Below are positions 36,701 to 48,700 of a stretch of 64,000 nucleotides of DNA, in pieces. How positions within the stretch are numbered: the first letter of the stretch is position 1; each line of letters starts with the position of its first letter. The notes beneath the pieces were generated by a model. The model worked only from the letters and a program-made list of their open reading frames with translations. It was not told the DNA's origin and searched no databases. The position numbers and the translations under genes are program-made. The DNA comes from an uncultured Oscillospiraceae bacterium (GTDB lineage: Bacteria > Bacillota > Clostridia > Oscillospirales > Oscillospiraceae), in assembly GCA_910584395.1 (NCBI GenBank), contig CAJUAS010000001.1, forward strand, positions 40,154 through 104,153, in the 5' to 3' direction.

Positions 36701-39700
36701 GGCCGTCGGACGGCGGGTTGCCCTTGTCATCGTCGCGGAAGGTGATGGTCAGCTTCTCCAGCTGGGTATCCGCCTTGTAGTAGAAGATACGCACGGTCTG
36801 GCTGTTGACCGCAGTGACCTTGTTGTCGTTGGTGCGCGTGCCCACGTTGAAGCCCAGATCGTTCCAGCCGTCCTCGTTGAAGTAACGGTAGGCGGGATTG
36901 AGGGTCTCACCCTGCCGCGGCACGGCGAAGGTGAAGGTCTCGCTGCTTGCGCCGGGCTTATACTGGGTGGTCGTACCCGTGGCGTTGTTCACCTGAACCA
37001 TGGAGTTGGCGGCGGGGGCGATGACCGTGACCGTGCCGGGCACGGGGGTGGTGTCGTCGCTGTCGTTGTCCTCCAGCATACCCACATAGCGGTACTGGGC
37101 CAGCCCGTTGGCGCTGTCCTCCACGCGGCGGCGCGGCAGCGGGTTCATGTAGTCCTCATTGAGGTAGACGTAGTACGGCTCGTCGGTGACGATAATGGTG
37201 AGCTTATAGTCGGTGTAGACGAAGTTGGTCTTGGTCTCGTCGATATACACCTTCACCCGGACGGTGAGTACATTGTCGCCCATAACGCCGGTGGTCTCGC
37301 CCAAGTTGTAGTTGGGCCAGCTATGGCGGCCCGGCACGCGGCCCTCACCGGGATTGGTGTTGGCCGTGGAGTGGTCGGCGCCTTGGATGAACTCCACATA
37401 GGTAAACTCGGGCATCGTGGCGGTCGCCGTGAGGGCGGTCAGCTCGTTGGCCGCAAGGTACTTGCCCTTGGGCAGCACCAGCAGGTACTCCCCTGCCTTG
37501 GGCTCAACGGCGTTGTAGGTCACGTCCTTGCCGCCCTCGTTCAGCTTGGCGGAGATGGACTTCAGACGGGTGGCGTAGCTCTTGCGGTAGATGTCCAGCG
37601 TGTAGGTCTTTTCGGTGGTGTCCACCGTCTCCATGATGGGATCGCCGTTTTCGTCCTTCTTGCCGGTGTCCACCTGCTTCTCGATGGTCTTGCCGGTGGC
37701 CTTGATGGGCACGTGCTGCTCATAAGCGTCGCCCTTGACGGTGACCGCCTGAGTATCCTTGGCAGCGGAGTGGATCACGCGGTAGGCAACTTCTGCCGCG
37801 GCCTGAACAGTGTCAAACTCGTTCTTCGCGGCGTTGTAAGCCGCCTCGGCGGCGTCCACCGCATCCTGCGTCAGCTCGGACATCCCCGCGTTGTTCTTGA
37901 GGGTGTTGAGAGCCTGACCAATGGCCTGCTCGATCTGGGCCTTGGTGCTGGCAGCGGTCACAGAGCCGCTCATGCCGAGGGCGGTCAGCTCATTCACCGC
38001 GGCCTCGCGGGCTGCCAGCGCATCGTCGTGAAGCTGCTGGAGGGCGGCCTCAGCATCGGCCTCGTTCGCAAAGACGATGGCCGTGCCCGTGTAATCCTCA
38101 TAAGCGTCCTGCGCGTTGTCGATGATGCCGGGGGCGGGAACGCCGCTCTTGAGAACGTTGAGGACAGTGTCTACGCTGTTGCCCGAGGTGCCAGCCACGT
38201 TGGTGTCGGGCAGCAGGGCGTTGCGGCGGGCAATCAGGCTGTTGGCGGCGGTGAGAGCGTCCTTGGCCGCGTTCCAAGCGTTCAGCGCGGCGATGACGGC
38301 CTTCTCCTTCCGCCCGGCCTCCGCGCCCAGAGCCTGCGCGGCGGCAATGTGGTCGGCGTTGACGGTCTGGCCGTTGACCGAGATGAAGTCCACCACGTCC
38401 AACTGGCCGTAGACGTAGAGCTGGTTGTCCTTGAGGGTAGTGGTGACCGTCCCGTCCTCGCCGGTGGCAAACACCGCGTCGGGCAGGATGAAGTAACGCT
38501 TGTCAGCCAGCTTGGCGTCGGTGGCGGAAGAGCCGGAAACGGGGTACTTCACGGCATAGCCCGCGGCGGCGTCCACGCCGTCCATGGTATCCACCATATT
38601 CTGGCCCACGTCGTCGCCGGTCTGTCCGGCGAAGGCGGCCTTGGTGGCGTCGGCCACGCTGGGCATCTCATGGTCGCCCATGGTGGTGTCGCCCACGGTT
38701 TCGGTGGCGGCGTTGTTGCCCACGGCGATGTTCTCCAGAGACACATCCGCCTTGCGCTCCACCAAAATGACCTTGCTCCAAGACTCCAGATGGATCAGCG
38801 GGTTGGTGGTATTGATAAAGCGGACGTAGAGATCCTGAATGTCGGTCAGAGGCACATCGGTGAACTTGGCGTACACCGGCGGGACGGCGTCCTCGTCGTA
38901 ATCCGGGTTGGGCACTCCGTCGATGGTATCAAAGCGCTTGTTGAAGATGCGGTGCAGCTCGTCCTCCACGCTCTTGGGCAAGTCAGTGTCCAGAGCCTTG
39001 GGGCTGACCCAGACGTTGGGATCGCCGTCCACATCATAGGTGTAGAACTTCTGGCCGTCGGTGCGGGCTTCCCCGGCGTCGTCATAGTCGCCGTCGCCGT
39101 TGAGGTCGCCCCACAGGGTGGTCTCATCCTTGTCGATTTGGATGATGCGCACATCCACGACCTTGTTGCCAGCGTCGTCCAGATGCGGGGTCACATAGGC
39201 GATCACCGCCCCGGTCAGCTTGCGGAAGCCGTCGTCCACGTTGGCCACAGTCATCAGGCTGTCGGGGATGGTGCCCAGCTTGGGCACGACCACGGTGGTG
39301 TCGCCCAGATTCTCGAAGCGGAACTCCTTCGCGTCGTCGTCATAGCGCAGATAGCCGTTCTGGATAAGCTGCAGCAGGCCGGGATTGGTGGCGTGGACGC
39401 CGTCGGCGAACACGTCCAGCATCTCGCCGCGGCTCAGCACCTCCAAAGAGGCCTCCGCCACTGCACCGCTCTTGGTGTCCACGGCCACGATCGTGCCGTA
39501 GCCCTCGTTGAAGCCGGTGACGGTGTTGCTGCTGCCCACGCCGGTGTTGTCGCTGAAGATGGCGATCTCGGGCGGATCGGTCACGATGACGTTGCCCTTG
39601 TCGTCCAGCGCCACGACGCCCTTCAAGCTCCAGCTCACGTCGCTGTCGGGCATTGCGCCGGGGTTGGCGACCCAGAACTTGCCGAAGTTGGCCTTGACGC

Positions 39701-42700
39701 CCTGACTGCCGCCCACGGGGATCACGACGCTGTCGGGATCAATGCCCGGCTCGCCGCCCAGCACCTGCCGCGCCAGCGAGGTGGCCTCGGGCTTGCTCGC
39801 TTCGCCCTTCTCGTTGACGCCGATCTGGCCGTTGAGGTTGTTGCCGTAGGCGTACACGATGCCGTAGAGGCTGTTGTTCTTGTCGTCGTTGTCGTCAATA
39901 GCGGTGGTAACGGGGATGGTCAGGTTGTCCTCGATCACCGAGATGAAGGAGGAAGTACCGCCGCCGGCCACGCTCTGACCCTTGAGGTAGACGGTCTCGC
40001 CGCCCTCGGTGAGGATCTCCATCTCGCCGTCGTCGCCCAGCTTGGTGGCGGGGACGCGCTGGGCGGTGGTGCCGTCCACGTCCTTGAAGTTGCCGTTGAT
40101 AAGGCCCAGCTGACCGTAGAAGTTGTCGCCCCATGTAAAGACCGTCTGGTCGCCGTTGAGGGCCATATCGTGGGTCGCGGCCGCGCTCACTGCCACAATG
40201 TGGTGGGTGTCCACCTTGCCGGGCAGGGTGTCCACGTTCACGCCCTTGCCGGCGGCGGCGTCATAGACCAGCACCTGATCGGGCACATTCTGATAGACGC
40301 CCTTGTCGTTGAGCACCCGGGTGGAGAAGGTATAGTCGCCCTCCAGACCAACCACGTAGCCCGGCTTGTAGATGCCGTCGTCAATACCGCCGGAGGTCTG
40401 GACCAGACGCTCCGCCAGCGCGTCGGCGTTGGCCTTGGCCTTGGCGGGATCGGGATCGTCCTCGCCCGCGCCCAGCTCATTATAGGAGTTCTTGCCCCAA
40501 GTGATCACTGCGCCGTTGGTGAGCATGGCCATGGAGGAGTTGTCGTTGTCCACGACCTTGATGAGGAAGGTGTTCTTGGGCAGGCCGGTCTCGTATTCAT
40601 AGACGGGGGTGACGCCGTCGTCCTCAAAGATCGGGGCGCCATTCTTATCCTTGGCCTGAATGCGGTTGCCGTCCTTATCCAGCTTGATGCGCTTAATGCC
40701 GGAGAAGTCGATCTTGGAGATGCGCGGGCTGGTGTAGGTCTCCAAGCCGCTGTTGGTGTTCTGCTGGCCGTCGTTGTTGTTGCCCCAGCCCCACAGCATA
40801 CCGTCATAGCGGTTGACCCGGACGGTGGTGGTGCGCGCGCCCTCGGAGATGTCGATGACGCGGCTCAGGCCGGTCACCAGCTGCGGCACGCCGGTGGAGA
40901 AGTCCTTGGGTGCGTCGATGCCCAGCTGGCCGTATTCGTTCGCGCCCCATGTGTAGACGCGTCCGGCCTGCGTGAGGACGGCGGAGTGGTTCAGCCCGGC
41001 CACCATCTTGATGACGTTGGCGTCCGCGCCCTCCCGGTCGCTCAGCACCACGATGGTCGGCGTATCCACATAGGTCGGCTCGGCCTGATCGGCGGCCAGA
41101 CCAAGAGACAGGCCCAAACCAAGCTGATGCTTTTCGTTGCTGCCCCATGTATACAGGCGGTTGAAGCTGGTCAGCGCCATCACGTGGTACTCGCCCGCGG
41201 CGATGCTTCTGATGTACTCGCCCTCGTAGCCCTCTTCGCCCAGACCGGGGAAGGTGACCTGAACGGGCACCAAACTAAGCTTGTGGTCGTCGTCCACTGT
41301 CTGGCCCAACTGGCCGTAGGTGTTGTCGCCCCAAGCCCAGACCGTGCCGTCCGCCTTCAGGGCCACGGCAAACTCGCGGCCGGCCGCCACCACGGGAGCG
41401 ACGATGCTCTCGGGGGTGTCGGGAATGACGTTGACGTAGTAGACCACGCTCTGGTTGTCGGTTTTGAGGATGATCTGGGTATAGCCGTAGCCCACGCCGT
41501 GAACCACGAACTGGTTCTTGTCGGTCTCCAGCTCGGCCACATCATAGGTCGTGCCGTCGATGGTGACCTCCATGTTGCCGGAGACGCCCTTTTCGCCGCC
41601 GTTGCGCAGGGCAACGTTGGGATTGACGTTCTGGAAGGTGATGGGATAGTGATTCCAGAACTCGCTGTAGAGGTTGAAGCGGTTGGAGAGGATGAAGTCC
41701 ACCAGCACGTCGTGGCCGGTCTTGACCACCACTTGGTGCTTATAGCTGGGCTGGCCCTTTTCGCCCACGATGATGGGCGAATCGGACAGGGTGTCGTTCT
41801 GCAGCAGCACCAGATTCTCCTTATAGCCCTTGGTGTAGTCACCGAAGCCGTACACCTGACCATACTGGTCGGAGATGGCGCTGTACTCTCCGCCTGCGCT
41901 GACGGAATGCACCATCACGTCGGCGTCTTGGAGGTAGATGACGTTCAGTTCGGGCACGGTCACCGTCGGGTTGGTGGTGGAGGTGCCCAGACCCAGCTGG
42001 CCGTTGACGTTGCCGCCCCACGCGTAGAGGTCGCCGTTATACTCCAGCGCCAAGTTGTGGTCGCGGCCGGCGTCGGCGGCGATGATGTAGGTCAGGCTGC
42101 TGATGAGGCCGGGCTGAGCGGAATAGGTCTCGCCCTCGGCCAGCTCGCGGCCCAGACGGCCGTCGGCGGCGTAGCCCCAAGTGTACACGCGGGCCGCGCG
42201 GCTCAGGGCCAGAGAGTGATCCTCGCCGGCGGAGATGTCCACGATGCTGGACAGGCCGTTGACGAACACGGGCGCGGTGCTGTGACCGCCCACAGGCACG
42301 CTCTCGGTGTCCACGCCCAGCTTGCCGTAGGCGTTGGAGCCGGTGGCGTACACCGTGCCGTCAAACATGGCGAACAGGGTGTGATCCTTGCCCGCAGACA
42401 CGGCGTTGACATTGATCAGGGTGAGCTTGGTGGGGGTATCCACCCGCTTGGCGTCGCTGCGCAGGCCCAACTGGCCCATGGAGTTATCGCCCCAAGCCCA
42501 AACTGTGCCGTCGCTGGCCAGCGCCATGGAGTAGTTCTTACCCGCGGACACCGCCACGAAGCGCGCGCCGCCCAGCTTTGCCTTCATGGGTGCGGTGGTC
42601 ACGTCCACGGTCTTGATAAAGAAGGTGCGCTGCTTGATGGGATTCCCGTTGGGATCGGTGGGAGTGCCCAGCTGGCTGTGGCTGTTGTCGCCGGCAGCCC

Positions 42701-45700
42701 AGATGTTGCCTTCGCTGTCCACCGCCAAGGAGTGGGTATACCCGGCGGACACGTCCACGAAGTTGACCTTGGCGCGGGTACGGTCGGTGCCGTCCTCGCT
42801 GATCTGGGTGATGTACTCCCGCTCGTAAGCGCCCTTGCTGCTGTTCCAGACCCATGTCTGGATCTCCACGGGATCGTCCCAGCCTTGGATCTTCTCGCTC
42901 TGGCCGTTGTCGTGGGGCTCAGGGCCGACGCCCAGCTGGCCGTACTGGTTGAGGCCGTACGCCCAAATGGTGTTGTCGGCGCGCAGGGCCAGCGTATGGC
43001 CGTAGCCGGTGGACACCTTGGCGGGCGCCAGCGCGCTGTTTTCCTTGGAGTAGTAGTCCGCCAGCGTCTTGGTGGCGGAAGAGCCGGTACCGCTCAGATT
43101 CCACTTGCTGTCCTTGGGCGCGGTCTTGACGGTCTCGCCGTCGTCCTCGAACTGGCGCTCCTCCTTGCCCTCCGAGTTGGTCTTCCAGACCACCTTGTTG
43201 GCCTCCGGGCCGTCGGCGGGCAGGATGGTGATGGGCACGTAGCGGGACTTCTGGGAGATTTGGGTCTCCTGAACCCACAGGGTATCCAGCGCGGGCTTGC
43301 CGAACAGGTCTGCGTTGGTCTTCAGGTGGACAAGCTCCTTGGAATAGCGGATGATCACGCTGTAATCGTTCAGATCGTCCGACTGCGCGCCGGGATTGAG
43401 GTAGAAGTCCAACTGGCTGCCGTTGCCGGTAAACCAGCCGTTGTGGTTGGTCTGGCTCGCACCCAACAGGTCGCGGACGGTGACATAGCTCTCCACCAGC
43501 TCGCTGTCCTCAGGCAGATCCTTATGCCGCAGGGCGAACTGATAGGCGGACAGCGGGTTGTGGATGGAGATCTTCTTTACCACTTCCTTGGTGGTGCCGT
43601 CCTCCTGAAGCACGTTCTCCGTAACGTAGGTGATCGGGTCAACGCCGCCGTTCTCCGCGATAAGGTCATCCATGGTCACGGTGCGGTAGGTGGCGTTGAT
43701 GCTCTCGTTGACCTCATAGGAGTTGTTCTGGCGGCAGACGATGACATAGTCGTCGGTGAGTACGCCGTTAAAGAGGAAGGTCAGCCGGTTCTTGATGCCC
43801 ACGAACCAGCCGTTGCGGCTGGGCTGGGCGTTGCCCTTGTCGTCGGTGACCGTGTAGTCGCTGGTCTTGATCGGGCGGTAGCCCGCCAGCAGGCTGCCAT
43901 AATCCTTCATGTTCTCCGCGGTCACGCTGGGATCCTTGATATACAGCGCGTACTCCATGGCGCGGGAGGTCTCCTTCAGCACCAGCGCGGAAGCGCCGCT
44001 CTTTTCCGCGTCGGAGACGGTCTGCACCTGATCGTTGTTGTTGTAGGCCAGACGGTAGATGTACTCGAAGTTGCTCACGTCATTGGAGGTGAACAGGCAG
44101 AACACGCTGAAGTCGGTCTCCAGATAGTAGTTGTGACCGGCCACCAGACTCAGGTTGTCGGGCGCAACCTTGCTCTTGGCCTTGGGATCGAAGTAGTATG
44201 CACCGTAGTACTTCAGGTTTTCATCCACGCCGTCCTGAACACGGTAGAAGCCGTTGGGATGGGCCTTCAACTGCTCCTCCGTAGTGACCTTCTCGTAGCG
44301 GCCCATTCCCCTGGGGGCGCTGCCGTCATAGCCCACGTAGATGAAGTCGCCCAGATGCAGCTCCTTGTCGTTCTCCTCGAAGCTGTAGTTGTTGGCGATG
44401 CTGACTTGGAGCGCGCTGTCGCCCACCAGCGTGGGCTGATAGGTGTCGGCAGTCGTGCCGTTGGCCAACTGGTCGAACTCGTTTGCGCCGTCGGCCCAGA
44501 GCATACCGGTCTCGTCCAGATTCACCGACTGGGAGAATCCGGCAAAGATGTTGAAGTAATGGTCGCCGCGGTTGGAGGTGTCCACCTTTCTCGGCGCACC
44601 CACCGTAGTGGGCACAGTGCCTGTTGTGGGCGCAGGCAGACCCAACTGACCGTGGTCGTTGCGGCCCCAAGCCCAGATCGTGCCGTCCTCGGCCCGGGCG
44701 TAGGAGGAGAACTGACCGGCGGCGATGTTGGTGATGCGGGCGTTCTCTGTGGTGGTGAGGGTGTTGTTGCCCAGATAGCCCTCGCCCTGCTCGCCGGCCT
44801 GCACGCGGATGGGACGGTCGGTATCGCCCAGCTCGTCGCCGTCGCCGGTCTGGCGGCCCAACTGGCCGTAAGCGTTAGAGCCAACAGCCCACACGCCGCC
44901 CTTGTCGTCCAGCGCAAGCAGGTGTTCCGCGCCCACTGCAATGCGGGTGATGGGCGCTTCGGTGGCCTCCTCGCTGGCGTCGGTGGTAAAGCCGGTGACC
45001 TTCTCCGGTTCGGCGGCGGAAATGTGCCACACCTCGCCGCCCGCCAGCGCATAGTCGGCGGAGAGCTGGATGATGGTAGACATCCCCTCGGTGGAGAGCT
45101 TGGTGGGGATGGAGCTGGCGAAGCCTTCGCCTGTGGCAAAGAGGAGCTGCTCGCCGTTGGCGGTGTTCACGGTGAAGTAAAGGGTGTCGCGGTACATTCC
45201 GGGCGGCTGGGCGTCCCACTTGCTCTTCACGTCCATCGTACCCGCAGTCTCCACCTTACGCAGGTTGGCCGCGGTGGGGATCTCGTCCCCGGCGGTGACG
45301 GGATAATAGACGTAGTGGGGCAGGGTCACGTCCGTGCCGGTGTGACCGTAATTCTCACCCTCGGCGTCCAGATAGACGCCTAACTGGTGTCTGTCGTTCT
45401 TACCCCAAGCAAACAGCTTGCCCGACTCGCTCATGGCGTAGGAGGTGTGCGCCCCGGCCACGATGTAGACGATGGGATCGGGGTCGTCCCACGGATAGCC
45501 GCTCTCGTTGAGGAAGCCCGTATCGCTGCCGGCCTCCACCCAGTCCTCATAGGTGAGGATGGGGCTGCCGTCCGGCTTGCGGACGTCGGCGCGGTCGAAG
45601 TAGTTGGTGTTGAGGTTGCCCGGGTCACGGTTCTGGATGGCATACTCCACCATATTCGGGAAGATGATCATGCCCATAGATTCACTGGTGTCGCGGCCCA

Positions 45701-48700
45701 GCTCGCCGTGGCTGTTGTCGCCCCAGCTCCACACCGTACCGTCGCTCTTCAGCGCCAGCGTGTGGGTCTCGCCCACGGCCACCATCGGGTTGGTCTTGGA
45801 GTTGGGATCGTCCATGACGTTCACCACCACCCAAGCGGAGGCGGACAGGCCGGGCACCCGCACCCGGATCGTGGTCTGACCCAGAGAGTTGCCGGTGATG
45901 TAGTAATCCTTGTTGTAGATGGGTACCTGCGGGCCGAGAGGCTCAAGCAGGGTGCCGTTGTAGACATAGGGGATGGGGTTGCCGCTGCCGTCCACTGCAC
46001 CCGTGCCCTTCAGCAGGCCGGTGTTCGCGCCGAGGAAGGTGGTGACGTAGGGGTTCTCGCCCGCGCCCACGCCCAGCGTACTGGCGCTGCCGTCGCTCAG
46101 GGTATAAGCGGTGGCGGCGACGGAGGCGGGCATGGCGGTGGTGTAGTAGTGGGCGTCCAGACCCAGCTTGGCCCAGAGGTAGAGCATCTCCTCGTTGGCG
46201 GTGATCTGGTTGGCAGGATTGGCGGCGTTATAGGTCGCCAGCGACCCCTCCAGCGCCGCGATGCGGTCATCCAAACGGGTGCGGTAGGGCGTGCCGGGCA
46301 GCTCGGCGGCCGCGGCCTTAGTGAAGTTGAAGTTGGGATGGTTGTAAGACTCTCTGCCCATCACATTCTTCAGGGTATCCTCATCGGGATCGTCGCTGCC
46401 GCCCTTGCGGACGGAGAGGATGGACTCGTTGGTGGTGCTGGCCGTCCACACCTCGGCGACGGTGCGCTGGGAAGAGCCGCGCAGCAGCAGGTTGATACCC
46501 GCCTGATAGGTCACGGTGAGCGGCTTATCCTTGTTGGTGATCAGCTCGCTGATGTTCAGGGTCTGGCCCTTCACCATGTTGATGGGGGACGGACGGGCGT
46601 CCACGAACTGCTGGCCCACCATCACCATGGTGGTGGAGTTGGATGTGTTGACGTTGCCCAACTGGCCGTAGCCGTTACGGCCGGACGACCACATATAGCC
46701 GTCCTTCTTAATGGTGATCATGTGATCCTCGGCGGCGTCCACCATGATCACGCTGGCCAGCGCATCCCCGTCGTCGTCCGCGCCCATATCCACCAGAGTG
46801 GGATAGTGGTACGACCCGGTGACGACCTCGTTGTGGCCCTGAGCAAGCTGGCCGCTGGCGTTGTTGCCGAAGGTATAAAGCTCGTAGAAGTCCGTTTCCG
46901 TGTCGCCATCGGTCATCACCAGCTCCCAAGCAGGCGCGGTCTCCACCGTATGGGTGTATACCGTGGTGTCGGCGCCGTTGGTATAGGTGTAGGTGGTGAC
47001 GATGGCGGTCACCTGCGCGCCGCCCTCGTTGCGGACGGTGGTGGTGGTCTCGTTCTTGACGTAGGGAGACTTCGCGCCGCCCGCCTGCTCGTCCGCCTCG
47101 GCCTTGAGGGCAGCCTGCTCCACCGCATTCCACTCCGCCTTGGTCATGGCAGTGGACGGATCGCTGTTCTTCTTGCTTTCGGCAACGTCGCGGATGGTCA
47201 CGGTCTTAGCGTCCCCGCTGCTAATGAAGCTGGTGGTGGTGGTCGTAACGCTTACGCCGTCCAGAACCACAGGATCAGCCTTAATGACCAGCTTGCGGAA
47301 GTTCTGGGCCTCCGCCTGTGCCGGGGTCATTTCCAGCGTGAGGCCGAATTCAGCCAGTTTGGCCTTCCATTCGTCCGCTGTCATCTTGGTGGTCGTGCTT
47401 GTGCCCGCAGCAATCTGATTTCCGCTGCCGTCCACGGTCATGCCGGTGCTGGCGATCACTTGGAAGGTGGACTCCAGCTTGCCCTGCTCCACCCGCTTGG
47501 TGATCACGGAGGAGAAGCCGTCGCCGGCGGCAATGGCCACTACCGTGCCGGTGGACTTTTCATCCTCGGGATCGCCCATCTGGTGGAAGTTGGTGTTCTC
47601 CTCGCCCGGGATCTCCGGCGTAACCACCTTTTTCAGGGTGGTGCTGGAGCCGCTCTCGGTGGTGGTGCTGCTGCCGCGGTACTGGCCGGTCTGGCCGAAG
47701 TAGTTGTCGCCCAAGCTCCACAGCTTGCCGTCCTTATCCACGGCCAACAGATGGGAGCTCTTGAATTCCTTCTCTTCGTTGGTGATGGGATCCACGGTGA
47801 TGTACTCGTCAGAGTGGGCGGAGAGCGCCACAATATTCTTGTTGGGCGCGCCGTTCGCTGCGCTGTCATCACGCAGACGCTCCACGTCGGGGCTGCCGGC
47901 GTTCTTGGGCAGCTTCCAAATTGTGCCGGAGCCCTTGAGGACATGACCCTCGCCCACTTCCAGCGTACGGGCCAGCAGAGAGAGGCGGGTGGGCACGTTG
48001 CCGTAATCCTGACGTGCATTCGGGGAATCGTCCACCTTGCCGCCGGGCAGGGTGTCCTTTGCCATAAAGTTCTCGCCTGCGCCCCAAGCGTACAGCGTCC
48101 CCTGAGCGTCCACGGCGTAGGAGCTGGTATCCAGCGCATAGACGGCCACGATGCGGTTACCGCCGTTCTTGCTGGAATCGAGAGCCTCCGGCACCTCGGG
48201 GGTGCGTATCACACCGCCGGTGCTGCCGATGCCAAGCTGGCCCTTGTCGTTGTCGCCCCAGACCCAGACCGTGCCCATATCATCCAGCGCCAGAGCATGG
48301 CGCGCGCCTGCGGCGATCTGGACCAGATAGTGCTCCTGACCGTCGCCGTAATGGCTGTTGAGCTGGGTGGCGATGTTGCCGTTGATGTTCGGGTTGATGT
48401 TGTGGCTGGACGTGCTGCCTGTGCCAAGCTGGCCCACGTTGTTGCGGCCCCAAGACAGCAGCTCGCCCTTGATGTTCAGCGCCAGCGTGAATTCGTCGCC
48501 GGCGGACACCTGAGGCAGGGCGCGGAAGGGCTTGGTGACGACCAGTTCTCCGTCACCGTTCATTTCCGTCTCGTCCCGGCCCAGCGTGTTGACGATGGCT
48601 ACGCCTGTCTTGGACATATCCTCGCCCTTGCTGTTGATGCCTTCGTACATGGCCATCACGCGGGTCGTGCCGAAGGTATTCTGGTCTGCCGGCTCTTTCA

